DNA of 31,926 nt from a virus, in the IMG/VR virus record IMGVR_UViG_3300042922_000857, positions 1 to 31,926 of that record; one strand, written 5' to 3'. Both the position numbers and the translations under genes were made by a program. Below are positions 6,680 to 15,990 of this stretch, piece by piece. The notes below the pieces were generated by a model. That model was not told the origin of the DNA. It saw only the letters and a program-made list of their open reading frames with translations, and searched no databases. Position 1 is the stretch's first letter; each line of letters opens with the position of its first letter.

Positions 6680-9148
6680 TTAAAGTATTAGAATTAAATT
6701 CTGAAGTTGTTGCATTACATCTGCTTTTGGTCGTCCGGTTTCGATTGGTAACCATGTAACCGAAGGCAAGTCAAAAATCAACGAAGTATCAAAATCATTA
6801 ATCATTATAATCACCGGTTCAAGTGCTGTACGAAGTTCCGCGATGTGGATCAGCCACTTTCTTACTGATGTATTTCCAGCAATGATTTCCTCATCCCATG
6901 GTACTAACTCCATATGGTGAAATAGGCGTATGGTATTAATCGCTGTTCGGAGAGTATGAAGGTGGGCTGCTTTAACATGAGTTACATTCGCGGTAATCAT
7001 TTCAAAAGGCGAGGGCAGAACGAAAAAAGTTCTGATGACCTCCAAACTTAGAGCCCCCAAATCACTGTCCCGACATCGGAATATCACCGTATGACTTCCC
7101 ACAGTCAAAGTAGATGCCTGGTACATAGTATTTGCATTATCGCCGAGATAACCGCTGTTAGAGAACAACCCCGGATTATCCACACTGTTCTGCCATTCAC
7201 CGGAATCAAGCTTAACTTCCACTACCTGCGTCTGACCATCCGGCTCTACTCCAGTTGTAATCATAAAATGTGGTGTAGTATTGTAGGTAGAACTTCCAGA
7301 TAGAGGACAGCTGATGACTGGCGCAGTTGGCGGACTGTTCTTTCTTACCATATTACTAATTACATATGTGGAAACCGCATCCAGAGTATCAGTGACACTG
7401 ATACGATACCTTGTTGCCATTCCAGGACTATTGGAAGCCTCCGTTGTAACGCTTCCGCTAGTCTCGCCGGATACAATGGTTGACAGCGTTTCATAGGAGG
7501 ACCATGGCGGGTTGCCCATATAGGAAGTGCTTCGTTGAAGTACATAGTTCTTAATCGGACTGGTTCCGGCTATCGCTCCACTCCAAGATATAGTTACACT
7601 CGGTGTCTCATATAGGTTTGGAGATACGATCAGTATAGTCGGCGGTGTCGGAAGTATGTTCTTTCGTACGCTATTTGCAGAAATTCTCCACCCGGAATAA
7701 TAACTACTACCCGCTGATCCAAGCGTTCGAATTTGAAACCTTCGATAGTCTCCACGAGTGGTTGGCGGAGATGTGCTGATCATTCCACTTGTTGCGGTTG
7801 CGGAAAGGGTAATAAGTGTATTCCAATCTCCCCAGGTGCTGTTATCGTTGGAATCACTAAACTGTATTTCATAACCCGTGATGGCATTTCCCGCTCCACC
7901 TGCTGCCCCGTTCCAAGAAAGTGTTACGCTGTTCTCAGCGACCACAGTATTTAAGGCAAAGGTTGACGGCTCAAGACACGCTGTAATGTTGCAATAGATA
8001 CTATTACTAATCTTCTCTGCCGAGATCGCACCCAGCACATCAATGGTCCATATACCAAACTGTGTATAGGTTCCAGAGACATTAGATACCGCAGGATTAT
8101 AACTGCCACTGCTGGCATTCAAATTGAGTGTAACAAGCTCTGTCCAGCTACTCCAGGTACTATTATCGGTTGAGGTTCGCCTAGAAATCCGGTATCCCTT
8201 AATCGCACTGGTTCCTCCTGTTGTACCAGACCATGTTAGCGTGATTGTCTCATTACTATATATTTCAGGTGAAGCAGCTGCTGTACTTGGAGCAGAGGGA
8301 AGAGTATTCTTTCGTACTGAGTTCGTGGATATCTTCCATCCGGAAAAATAATCACTTCCTGCCGCACCACGTGTCCGGATGCGGAACCTGCGAAAGTTAC
8401 CTCTGGTTGTAGGAGGGGCAACCGACAGGCTTCCACTGGTTGCAGAGGATGATACTGTGGTGAGTGCTGTCCAGCCTCCCCATGTGGAATTATCCGTGGA
8501 ATCACTATATTGAATCTCATAAGAGGTTATTGCGTTGTTCGTACCTGCCTTTGCCCCGCTCCATGATAGGGTTACGTTCCCCTCTGCAAGGTTACTGCTC
8601 ACCGCACAGGAAGTTGGTGCTCCTGCTACAGTTGTTCGGCTCGCCCAATTGATGGTTAGGACAACTTTTGTCAAATCATTTCTTCCGGTAAAGGACATAT
8701 AGTTAGTCGTACTTGAACCACCATCCATAAAAAGACAGTTACTCGCACCACTTCCGATGGAATTAATTAACGCAGTTGCTATGTTGAAGGTTTTATCTCC
8801 CACTCCTGCCGATACCGTGTAGTTATATCCAGAGGTCACTTTGGTAGGACGAGGCGCAGTGATATCAGTAGATGAGTTAGCAGACGGAATACCTGACTGA
8901 TTACCGGCATACAGTGTCATTGTTCGATCACTGCCCCAGGAACCACCTGCGAGACGTGTAAGCTCGAGTGTCGCACTGGTTGGATAATAATTCTCGTATT
9001 GGTCTCTAATAGCGGTTAGATTAAATATCATAACACCTACACATTCACCTAATGGTTCGTAAACCCCTTGTCTGATGTTATCTGTCGTAGATGGAATATA
9101 CTCTCCGTCTCGCCAGGTACAGGAATTTGTTGCTTGATAAGTTGCCAC
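6680..9148 (-). CDS. Large tail fibre/baseplate protein with fibronectin-III-like repeats
   Basis: An 822-residue surface protein, likely part of the tail tip and involved in host binding. Residues 1-168 form a beta-rich N-terminal domain. Four FN3-like modules then alternate in two subtypes, A-B-A-B, at about 174-282, 283-387, 388-497 and 498-604. The A copies share NAITxYEIQxSDSxDNSTWG and SVRKN. A fifth, more diverged beta domain covers 605-712. Residues 715-822 are helical with WDEEIIAG and a leucine-rich end. The start is GTG at 9148 with GAGGTG 7 bases upstream. FN3-like modules in phage tails usually act as spacers or carbohydrate contacts; the exact role is inferred. Confidence 0.8.
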   Translation of the reverse strand: MATYQATNSCTWRDGEYIPSTTDNIRQGVYEPLGECVGVMIFNLTAIRDQYENYYPTSATLELTRLAGGSWGSDRTMTLYAGNQSGIPSANSSTDITAPRPTKVTSGYNYTVSAGVGDKTFNIATALINSIGSGASNCLFMDGGSSTTNYMSFTGRNDLTKVVLTINWASRTTVAGAPTSCAVSSNLAEGNVTLSWSGAKAGTNNAITSYEIQYSDSTDNSTWGGWTALTTVSSSATSGSLSVAPPTTRGNFRRFRIRTRGAAGSDYFSGWKISTNSVRKNTLPSAPSTAAASPEIYSNETITLTWSGTTGGTSAIKGYRISRRTSTDNSTWSSWTELVTLNLNASSGSYNPAVSNVSGTYTQFGIWTIDVLGAISAEKISNSIYCNITACLEPSTFALNTVVAENSVTLSWNGAAGGAGNAITGYEIQFSDSNDNSTWGDWNTLITLSATATSGMISTSPPTTRGDYRRFQIRTLGSAGSSYYSGWRISANSVRKNILPTPPTILIVSPNLYETPSVTISWSGAIAGTSPIKNYVLQRSTSYMGNPPWSSYETLSTIVSGETSGSVTTEASNSPGMATRYRISVTDTLDAVSTYVISNMVRKNSPPTAPVISCPLSGSSTYNTTPHFMITTGVEPDGQTQVVEVKLDSGEWQNSVDNPGLFSNSGYLGDNANTMYQASTLTVGSHTVIFRCRDSDLGALSLEVIRTFFVLPSPFEMITANVTHVKAAHLHTLRTAINTIRLFHHMELVPWDEEIIAGNTSVRKWLIHIAELRTALEPVIIMINDFDTSLIFDLPSVTWLPIETGRPKADVMQQLQNLILIL
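7337..8629 (-). repeat. FN3-like repeat array, A-B-A-B
   Basis: Two copies of a two-domain block. A copies are near 8306-8629 and 7658-7987; B copies near 7988-8305 and 7337-7657. A copies resemble each other far more than they resemble the B copies between them, which implies duplication of the A-B pair as one unit. Confidence 0.75.
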
Positions 9149-9159
9149 GTCTGTTCACC

Positions 9160-9663
9160 TCACTCATATACTGCTGTCACCAGTGAATTTACAGTGCCAC
9201 AAAGCGAGGAATTTAACCTTGTGTCTGTGATGTTTCCTGTTGTTATAGATGTAGCTGCCTGTGGCACCAAAACCTCTGCTAGGCACAATTCATAAACATC
9301 AGAATTACGAGTCAATGCAGGAGAGGTTGGTGTTGCCGCGGCTGTCCCGGTCAGCACTGCTGTTACAATATTTCGGTTAAGAAGGCTCCACCGAATTACA
9401 ATGCGGTCAATGCGAGGGAAGGAGCCATTGGCGGTTGTCAGTGCCATACTCAGTGCTTCTGTATTTTCATATCGGTAACCGTTAATCCATGCACTTCCGG
9501 CTTCTATGCTGACAGCCATACCAGGACTGGGGGTCACTTGAAGATTTGTGGTATTCTCATAAAAAATCCCATTTGAGACTAGGCTGCCAAAGTATGCTGC
9601 AAAATCAGTAGCATCGTAAAGTCTGTCACCGCCGGAAGAATTGAAAAATCCGCTCTTTTCCAT
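9160..9663 (-). CDS. Baseplate/tail-tip structural protein
   Basis: A 167-residue protein starting MEKSGFFNSSGGDRLYDA and containing FAAYFGSLVSNGIF, an opening I associate with tail-tip proteins of Firmicute siphophages. The middle (SPGMAVSIEAGSAWINGYRYEN) resembles the beta-sandwich adaptor part of phage baseplate proteins. Reading from 9699 would overlap the upstream gene; AAGGAGAG before ATG 9663 fixes the start. It lies between the Gp37-like tail protein and the FN3-repeat protein, and its stop is 11 bases before the next GTG start, so it probably bridges these parts. No enzymatic motif is seen. Confidence 0.75.
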   Translation of the reverse strand: MEKSGFFNSSGGDRLYDATDFAAYFGSLVSNGIFYENTTNLQVTPSPGMAVSIEAGSAWINGYRYENTEALSMALTTANGSFPRIDRIVIRWSLLNRNIVTAVLTGTAAATPTSPALTRNSDVYELCLAEVLVPQAATSITTGNITDTRLNSSLCGTVNSLVTAVYE

Positions 9664-9682
9664 TGCAATACTCTCCTTTTTA

Positions 9683-11947
9683 TTAATTAGTCTCAGCAAA
9701 AAAACATACGCTGAAGGGAAGCCATTCGTCTCCAGTTATGCTTGCCGCATAAGTGTTGGTACCATAACGTGCCGCAGTACATTGTCCGTTTTCTCCTACT
9801 ACAAACAACCACTTATTTGAACTTGAACCTTGACACAAGGTACGGAAATCATAAATTGGTCGAAACCCTACTGGTAATGTAAACATACTTGTCGCTGAAG
9901 CTGAGTTTATGGTCGCACCAGCAGGAGGGGAACATGCACCAAACAAATGCACGATACGTCCAATCCTTCGGTATCTAGGCCGTTGTCCTGTTCCTCCTGA
10001 ATATACAGTAAAGCCATTCAGAAACTCTGCATCCTGAACAAAGATCCAACCCGTATCTCCACCATAAACAATACCTGTGGTTGTGTCACCATTCACACAA
10101 ACTGATCCACCTTCTCGGTTCAGATACATTGGTGAAGCAGCTCCATTATTTCTAGACTGTATCTCATCCCCATCGAATACCATATTGATCCCGGTACTGG
10201 CACCAATCTGTATCGGGTTATCCGTGGAGGTTAGGTTGACATCTCGGTTCGGTACTTGGAGTTTATAAAATAATCCGTCTTCATAATAGCTGTTTGTCTT
10301 TACCACTCCATTATCAACAGCTGTAATCGTAAATGTTTGGCTGTCATAAGAGAAGGTATTACCTACAATAGGAAGGTTTGGCACAAGGAGTAGCGCCCCG
10401 TTATCCGGGTCTGCAATCAAGTCTCCCGATTCCGTTAACGCATATAGTCCGTTTACATATGCAGTTCCATAGTCGGATAGCCAAACATAGATATCCCATA
10501 TTGTTCTTGAGGAGCTTGCGGACTTTACTACCTTAATGTCGGTTGTTGAAAACGGACTTTTATCTCTTACATAGGTCTGAACGAAGGACTGAACGGACAT
10601 GGTTGCATAGGATGATGTTGAGTAAACATAGCCTTCTATGGTACCCATCTTGGGTGTTGTTCCAGTACCAAAGTAATCAAACCGAAAAGCAATACGGTTG
10701 TAAGAACCATTTATGACTACCCTTGCAACATGGAAATACTTTGCCTGCGTCGGGTCATTTCCTCCAGTGGTCGAGGTATTTACCGCCATCTTGGAAGAGC
10801 TAATCATGACTCCTCCCGCAAAGTTTTGAATGTCTGCCCAGCTGTTTGATTCACCCAACATCTCTGTAATTCCTGTTGGAGCACCAAGAGCCGTACGAAC
10901 CTGGTTGAAATCAGATTTCACTTTTTGTGCAATCGTAAGCTCAGACTTCCCGAAGGTGACATTAATACTTTGACCCTCTGCGTCATAGCTTTCTTCTACT
11001 TCTTCAACACGAGCTGTCATGGTAACTCCCCACTTTTTTGATATGACCTGTACAATCTGACCGAGATCATAATCCGTCTTATAGGTTAAGTTACTGTGGT
11101 TATTGACAATGACATCGAAGGAATGAGACATAGAAAGCTCGGAAAGTCTTGTTATCCCACGAAAGGTTAATGCCTCTTCATAGTCCGTTGGAAAATCTGC
11201 AGTACGAAGATCTTTTGCATCTACAAATACTTCCCTACGTTCCTCTCCAGTACCATTTGCGATGTACTCAAAAATACGACCTTCCTCACCTTCTCCCTCT
11301 CCTCCAATCTTAGCTGTGTTGGCATAAGTTGCTGTGTTTTTCGTAAACGTTTGATCTAGTAAGTTATCATACTCCTTTGAAAACACAGCCTGCGATAATG
11401 TTCCGATATACAATTTTACCGTTAAATGTCCTGTCTCAGGTGAAAAAACCGTTTTAATACCAACGGATGCTGCTGTGCAGAGTTCCTGTACTTCATCTAA
11501 AAGATTGTTATAAGATACCTGCTGTTTCACTGGGATATTAAGATGTGGCGATGAAAATCTAATATTCGTCATTTGCCGATCTGCATCCACTGGTGATATG
11601 ACATTGTTATTGATTAATTGCCCTACGCAAGATGATAAGTCACCGTTAAGTTTCTCTGTATTCCAGATAATTCTCCGTCCTAATAATACGGTTGCAAACC
11701 TTCCACTGACCGTAATTATCTCACTGTCAGTTTGTGATAGCTGTTGGAATTCAATTAATCCAATTTCATCATCATCGTTCTTCCAGATATAGTTACCTAC
11801 CTGAAGTAATGCTGCATTTTCAGCGGAAGCATTGGCCTTTAGTTCAAATGACCCACACTGGGAGTAACGCCTCGTCCATCGCAGGTATTCAAAGGACTCT
11901 ACGATTCCGATTAAAGCACGGTTTTGATTGAATACATATAACTCCAT
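9683..11947 (-). CDS. Tail protein, siphovirus ReqiPepy6 Gp37-like, with fibre C-terminus
   Basis: A 754-residue baseplate hub or tail-associated protein. Residues 1-340 follow the Gp37-like (Tal-type) pattern: MELYVFNQNRALIGIVESFE, LRWTRRYSQCGSFELKA, a central block with ISKKWGVTMTARVEEVEESY, and FGKSELTIAQKVKSDF near its end. The remaining ~400 residues are beta-rich fibre-like sequence, ending in a domain with RYRRIGRIVHLFG and FTLPVGFRP that is common at the tips of phage fibres. Start ATG 11947 has GGGGGTG upstream and lies 3 bases past the Dit stop. No obvious catalytic peptidase or lysozyme motif is present, so host wall digestion is not claimed. Confidence 0.85.
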   Translation of the reverse strand: MELYVFNQNRALIGIVESFEYLRWTRRYSQCGSFELKANASAENAALLQVGNYIWKNDDDEIGLIEFQQLSQTDSEIITVSGRFATVLLGRRIIWNTEKLNGDLSSCVGQLINNNVISPVDADRQMTNIRFSSPHLNIPVKQQVSYNNLLDEVQELCTAASVGIKTVFSPETGHLTVKLYIGTLSQAVFSKEYDNLLDQTFTKNTATYANTAKIGGEGEGEEGRIFEYIANGTGEERREVFVDAKDLRTADFPTDYEEALTFRGITRLSELSMSHSFDVIVNNHSNLTYKTDYDLGQIVQVISKKWGVTMTARVEEVEESYDAEGQSINVTFGKSELTIAQKVKSDFNQVRTALGAPTGITEMLGESNSWADIQNFAGGVMISSSKMAVNTSTTGGNDPTQAKYFHVARVVINGSYNRIAFRFDYFGTGTTPKMGTIEGYVYSTSSYATMSVQSFVQTYVRDKSPFSTTDIKVVKSASSSRTIWDIYVWLSDYGTAYVNGLYALTESGDLIADPDNGALLLVPNLPIVGNTFSYDSQTFTITAVDNGVVKTNSYYEDGLFYKLQVPNRDVNLTSTDNPIQIGASTGINMVFDGDEIQSRNNGAASPMYLNREGGSVCVNGDTTTGIVYGGDTGWIFVQDAEFLNGFTVYSGGTGQRPRYRRIGRIVHLFGACSPPAGATINSASATSMFTLPVGFRPIYDFRTLCQGSSSNKWLFVVGENGQCTAARYGTNTYAASITGDEWLPFSVCFFAETN

Positions 11948-11950
11948 ATA

Positions 11951-12808
11951 CTACACCCCCAAAAACTGTGGACGGTAATGTAAGCTCACGTCCAATAGTT
12001 CCAAATTACTTGATGCATCATAGCGGAGATTATTCATACCGGGTTCTAACTGAAAGAAATTAGAAGCAGTATCTAATAGGTAAAAGGCATTGCTTTCTGT
12101 ATTACTGATGATGCTTATTACCCTTTTTTCAGCAAAGTGTGTGTAGATATGAAATTCATCTCCATTGTTCATTGTTGTAAGAATCCTTACATACTCACCA
12201 GTATCTATAAGCAGAAGCTCTGGATTAGTAACTGGCCCTGATGCCCTGAATATAATTTCACAACCACAAGGTACATCTCCGAAATTATCCACAGCAATAA
12301 TCTGACTTGGCTGTCTTAACCCAAACTCAATGCCTTCCTCCGGTATCTCTAATTCAAATTCAAGCAAAGGTTCCCAAGAAGCAAGGTCATGCCATACATC
12401 ATCCAATGTCTCAAAGAATGGGTTTGGACAAAGTAAACTTAAAAAGAAATTTGGTATCCTCTCTCTAGAAGAAACGGATAAAACAGCCTCTTCAACAACA
12501 CAGGAAATCTGTCTCTCACGGTATTTTATTACCCCGGACTTCTTAGGACTAAATAATCTCAAGAAACTTTTACGTAGCTCATATGCTTCATCCGGGGTAT
12601 TTGCTATAATCGTGCCCTCTAATATAATGTTTCGCATATCCATCGTGGATGACACATAAAAAGCACCGTCCTGTTCCGGTGCCTTGAACGTATTAACAGT
12701 CTGACGTATATTGCCTGTACCGTCTATCTTGGTTATAAAAAATGGGCGGCTTTGTTTCAGCGTGATGCTTTCACCGCTTGAGTTGATATAGGTAAGTTCC
12801 GTAGCCAT
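11951..12808 (-). CDS. Distal tail protein (Dit)
   Basis: A 285-residue baseplate hub ring protein of the siphovirus tail component family (Sipho_tail/Dit), which joins the tail tube to the tip. The N-terminal part (RPFFITKIDGTGNIRQ, then KAPEQDGAFYVSSTMDMRNI) is the ring domain; the C-terminal half is a galectin-like beta domain (LDVSLHYRPQFLGV at the end). It follows the tape measure by 6 bases. The ribosome site is odd: AAGGAGGG directly abuts ATG 12808, leaving only one base between the GGAGG core and the start, and an in-frame TAA just upstream rules out a longer reading. No alternative start nearby looks better. Confidence 0.9.
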   Translation of the reverse strand: MATELTYINSSGESITLKQSRPFFITKIDGTGNIRQTVNTFKAPEQDGAFYVSSTMDMRNIILEGTIIANTPDEAYELRKSFLRLFSPKKSGVIKYRERQISCVVEEAVLSVSSRERIPNFFLSLLCPNPFFETLDDVWHDLASWEPLLEFELEIPEEGIEFGLRQPSQIIAVDNFGDVPCGCEIIFRASGPVTNPELLLIDTGEYVRILTTMNNGDEFHIYTHFAEKRVISIISNTESNAFYLLDTASNFFQLEPGMNNLRYDASSNLELLDVSLHYRPQFLGV

Positions 12809-12814
12809 CCCTCC

Positions 12815-15241
12815 TTATAATTCAAGTGACAATTTGCGTGATAGGTTTTTGAATTCCCTAGACAGCTCCTTTTCAGACAGAGCCTTAGGAGTCACCACAG
12901 ATATGTTTTGTGTGATGCCTGCTCCAGCAATACTTGCACCACCCTGTCCTGCTATATTTCTGTAATTCATATCAAAGCTAGTAGGTATCACATTTTGCAT
13001 ATCCCTTGATACTGTTTCCATTGCATCTTCAAATCCAACACCAATACCCTCACCCATGTTGCGCCCAAAGCCTGCAAATAGTTTTGATGGAGATGCAATA
13101 CCAAAAAAATCTTTTATTTTAGTTACTACATTTCCAAAAAATCCGGAGATTTTCTCCCATAACCATGCTCCAGCATCTGAAATGCCTTGCCAAAGACCTT
13201 TGATCAGATCATAACCAATATCGGACATATCACTGAAATATTCTGAGAATGCATTAACCAATCCTTCAATAATCTGTGGTACTGCCTTTACTACTTCCAC
13301 AATAATCTGTGGTAGATTTTCAATCAGCGCAACTAACAACTGAACACCTGCTAGAATAATCTGGTCGATGTTATCTACAATAGCACCTACCAATGAGGTT
13401 ACAATCTTCGGAATCGCGGCTACTACTGTTGTAATAATCTGTGGTAATGCTTGAATTAATGATATTAAAAGGCGGATGCCCGCATCGATAATCATTGGTA
13501 TGGAATTAATAACTGCATCAATAATATTATCAATGATTTCTGGAATAGCTTCCAGAATTGCATTAATGATCGTAGGCAGAGCTGTTACTAATGAAGTCAG
13601 CAACTGAATACCTGCTTCAATAATCTGTGGAATTGCTTCAATTAGAAAATCCACTAATGCTGAGATAATGGCCGGCAAAGCTAAAATAAGTTGTGGTATT
13701 GCTTCCACTAAGCCTTGTGCCAGCCCTAATATCAATTGCAAAGCCGCATCTAGGATCATGGGTAAATTCTCAATCAGTGCTTGAACAATCTGTATGATGG
13801 CAGAAACTGCTGCAGGTATAAGCTGTGGTATAGCTGAGCTAATACCCTCCACAAGTGCGGTTACCAATACGATTGCTGCATTTATGAGTAGCGGAAGATT
13901 TTCAATCAACGCTCCAACAATCGTCATTAGAGCACTGACCGCTGCCGGGATAAGCTCAGGTAGGAGACTTAAAACTGTTTCAAGTACCTGGGTGAATATA
14001 CTTGTCACGGTTCCAAGAAGCGAAGGAAGCAAATCCGCAACCGCTTCTAGAATTGCGCCTGTCGCTGCTGGTAATGCTGTCACGATATTCTCTAAAACCG
14101 GTACGATATTAGCAACAACAGCTTTGAAAGCATCAACAAGATTCTCCGTTAGGTTTGTCATGTCGGCATCGGCATTGCCGAGTCCTGCTGTAAAAGAGCC
14201 AAGTGCAGCTTCTAACAATCCAATAGAACCGGAAATTGTTTGCGTTGACTCTTTCGCAAAGTTACCAGCATACTGCTCGGTGTTCTCAAAGAACATCTGC
14301 ATTGCGACTTCGGCTTTTTCTGCTTGTGTAGCGGTTTTCCAAGTGAAATCTAACCCCTTTGAGAGCGCGTAGGCTTCAATGTTAGTAGCATTCATGGACA
14401 CACCTAAATTATCCATCATGGTAAAGTTGCCTTTTGCTGCACCAGTGACGGCTTCCATTGCAGAGGACATATCGATACCCATAACGGATGCCATGTCAGC
14501 AGCACGTTGCATTGCTTTTTCAGTCAATTCAAGGCTTTTTTGTTGTTCGATACCAGAGCCTTGGAATAATGCACCCATTTTGTTGGCCGTCGCAAGATAA
14601 TCGCTTTGAGAGACACCGAGGTTTTTATAGGCTTCCTCGCCGCTTTTCTGAATCGATGCAGCGTGTTTACCGAAAACCGCCTCTGAGCCACCCAGATTTT
14701 GCTCTAGCTCACCAAATTGCGTGACCACTTCCTTACCTAGCTTAATGGCAGCTGCTCCGGCCGCAACAGCAACCGCACCCATTGCTACACCGATACCACT
14801 CAATATGCCACCGAGCTTATCAAACTTGCCACCAGCATCTTCTGCACTTTTGCCTGAGTCTTCAAGTTCATCTCCAAGATTATCCGCTTCGACTGTAGAC
14901 TGCTCTAGTTCACGCTCCATGCCATTTAGTTCTGCTTGAGCCTTATTTAATTGTATCTGCCAGTTTTGGGTACGACGATCATTTTCACCAAAAGAGGAGG
15001 CAGCATTATCAAGGGCAGCCTTAAGGGTAGAAATCTTATCTTTTTGTGCGTCGATTTCTTTATTCAGAACCGCATTCCGGGCAGTGACCGACTGTATGGA
15101 TTTATCGTTTTTATCAAACTGACTGGTTACTAAAGACATCTCACTTCCTAGAACCTTAAATGATTGATTAATTTCAGAAAGTGCCTTCTTAAATTCACGC
15201 TCTCCCTCAATGCCTATCTTTAATCCAAAATTGTCTGCCAT
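12815..15241 (-). CDS. Tape measure protein
   Basis: An 808-residue protein that sets tail length and is packed in the tail tube. Residues 1-135 are charged coiled coil (QSFKVLGSEMSLVTSQFDKND, ELNGMERELEQS); 140-165 is a small-residue hydrophobic stretch; 170-360 is the conserved TMP core (GALFQGSGIEQQKSLEL, ATQAEKAEVAMQMFF, FAKESTQTISGSIGLLE). Residues 387-668 hold hydrophobic 44-residue repeats. The end has the GLWQGISDAGAWLWEKI and IASPSKLF motifs common in this family. By the usual ~0.15 nm per residue, the tail would be about 120 nm. GGAGGAGGTG precedes ATG 15241. A terminator lies immediately upstream. Confidence 0.95.
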   Translation of the reverse strand: MADNFGLKIGIEGEREFKKALSEINQSFKVLGSEMSLVTSQFDKNDKSIQSVTARNAVLNKEIDAQKDKISTLKAALDNAASSFGENDRRTQNWQIQLNKAQAELNGMERELEQSTVEADNLGDELEDSGKSAEDAGGKFDKLGGILSGIGVAMGAVAVAAGAAAIKLGKEVVTQFGELEQNLGGSEAVFGKHAASIQKSGEEAYKNLGVSQSDYLATANKMGALFQGSGIEQQKSLELTEKAMQRAADMASVMGIDMSSAMEAVTGAAKGNFTMMDNLGVSMNATNIEAYALSKGLDFTWKTATQAEKAEVAMQMFFENTEQYAGNFAKESTQTISGSIGLLEAALGSFTAGLGNADADMTNLTENLVDAFKAVVANIVPVLENIVTALPAATGAILEAVADLLPSLLGTVTSIFTQVLETVLSLLPELIPAAVSALMTIVGALIENLPLLINAAIVLVTALVEGISSAIPQLIPAAVSAIIQIVQALIENLPMILDAALQLILGLAQGLVEAIPQLILALPAIISALVDFLIEAIPQIIEAGIQLLTSLVTALPTIINAILEAIPEIIDNIIDAVINSIPMIIDAGIRLLISLIQALPQIITTVVAAIPKIVTSLVGAIVDNIDQIILAGVQLLVALIENLPQIIVEVVKAVPQIIEGLVNAFSEYFSDMSDIGYDLIKGLWQGISDAGAWLWEKISGFFGNVVTKIKDFFGIASPSKLFAGFGRNMGEGIGVGFEDAMETVSRDMQNVIPTSFDMNYRNIAGQGGASIAGAGITQNISVVTPKALSEKELSREFKNLSRKLSLEL
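13238..13951 (-). repeat. Tape measure 132-bp (44-residue) repeats
   Basis: Five units at residues 431-474, 475-518, 537-580, 581-624 and 625-668, with an 18-residue partial insert at 519-536. A more degenerate unit may precede at 387-430. Each carries [IL]P near the start and a LP about 19 residues on. The 44-residue unit itself looks like a doubled 22-mer. Confidence 0.8.
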
Positions 15242-15270
15242 GCCATCACCTCCTCCTAAAAAAGGACATG

Positions 15271-15302
15271 AAAAAGGAGCAACCTTTTGATTGCTCCTTT
15301 TT
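15271..15302. terminator. Strong bidirectional intrinsic terminator
   Basis: Perfect 12-bp stem AAAAAGGAGCAA (15271-15282) with TTGCTCCTTTTT (15291-15302), 8-base loop. It follows the YcxB-like gene and precedes the tape measure gene, so late transcription must read through it or start again. Confidence 0.9.
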
Positions 15303-15368
15303 TAAGTGTTTATTTAATTTTACATCAATAAGATATACAGAATGGATTTCGGCAACTTAGTGCTAAGT

Positions 15369-15902
15369 TCATTTTGTATTTCCTAAATTTCCAGCCTTCA
15401 TATTGATAAATTCCAGGAATTTTATCTTATCCATTTCTTCTGAAAAGGCGGTTACTGGTAGAATATAAGCCTGAACAGAACTAAAATAGATATATATAGC
15501 TTTTTCTGTTACAGCAATTTTTTCAATCAATGAATATTTTGTCTTATTTTCAGTATTTGGTGTAATCTCATGTATATATTCATCATCAAACTTTAATATT
15601 GCCTCATTGCTATAAGGGAGCCTACCTTCCTTTTTCATTTTTTTAATACCTATTGTCATGAACTTTAAAATTATTTTTTTGCTAAAACCAATCCACAATA
15701 TGGAAGTAAATGTCATGAGTATTAAAAGTAATTGAAAATCAGCGTCCTCAATAAGGAATATAACAAAGACGACATAACAAATGAGTGGAACAATAAATCT
15801 AAAGGACATCAAATACTTTTTACCAATATGGCTATTTAATAAATGATATTGATTAAATCGTAGATAATCAACATCATCTAAAGTTATTTTAAACTCGAAC
15901 AT
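15369..15902 (-). CDS. YcxB-like membrane protein, cargo gene in the tail module
   Basis: A 177-residue membrane protein resembling the YcxB-like family. Two adjacent hydrophobic segments lie near 33-52 and 56-75 (FIVPLICYVVFVIFLIED; LLLILMTFTSILWIGFSKK), followed by a soluble beta-rich domain (YIHEITPNTENKTKYSLIEKI, IYIYFSSVQAYILP). Molecular function of the family is unknown. A GTG at 15911 is in frame, but GAGGTG overlaps it, so ATG 15902 is chosen. It splits the usual chaperone-tape measure neighbourhood and has its own promoter (15957-15985) and terminator (15271-15302), which marks it as a lysogen-expressed cargo gene. Confidence 0.8.
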   Translation of the reverse strand: MFEFKITLDDVDYLRFNQYHLLNSHIGKKYLMSFRFIVPLICYVVFVIFLIEDADFQLLLILMTFTSILWIGFSKKIILKFMTIGIKKMKKEGRLPYSNEAILKFDDEYIHEITPNTENKTKYSLIEKIAVTEKAIYIYFSSVQAYILPVTAFSEEMDKIKFLEFINMKAGNLGNTK

Positions 15903-15956
15903 AATTTTCACCTCTTAGAATATTAAATATTACGAATTCCGATTTATATACCCTAT

Positions 15957-15985
15957 ATAATAACCAAACATATCAGAATTTACAA
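15957..15985 (-). promoter_or_regulatory. Promoter for the YcxB-like cargo gene
   Basis: Minus strand TTGTAA (15980-15985), exactly 17 bases, TATTAT (15957-15962): 4/6 and 5/6 matches to the housekeeping consensus. It begins right at the end of the frameshifted chaperone reading frame and 55 bases before the cargo gene start. Confidence 0.55.
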
Positions 15986-15990
15986 TATTT

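Noticed and set aside
9683-10300. A diversity-generating retroelement target at the fibre C-terminus
   Set aside because: No reverse transcriptase, template repeat or near-copy of this region is visible in the window.
13794-14372. A 192-residue plus-strand open frame
   Set aside because: Antisense to the tape measure; low-complexity Ala/Ser composition comes from the repetitive opposite strand.
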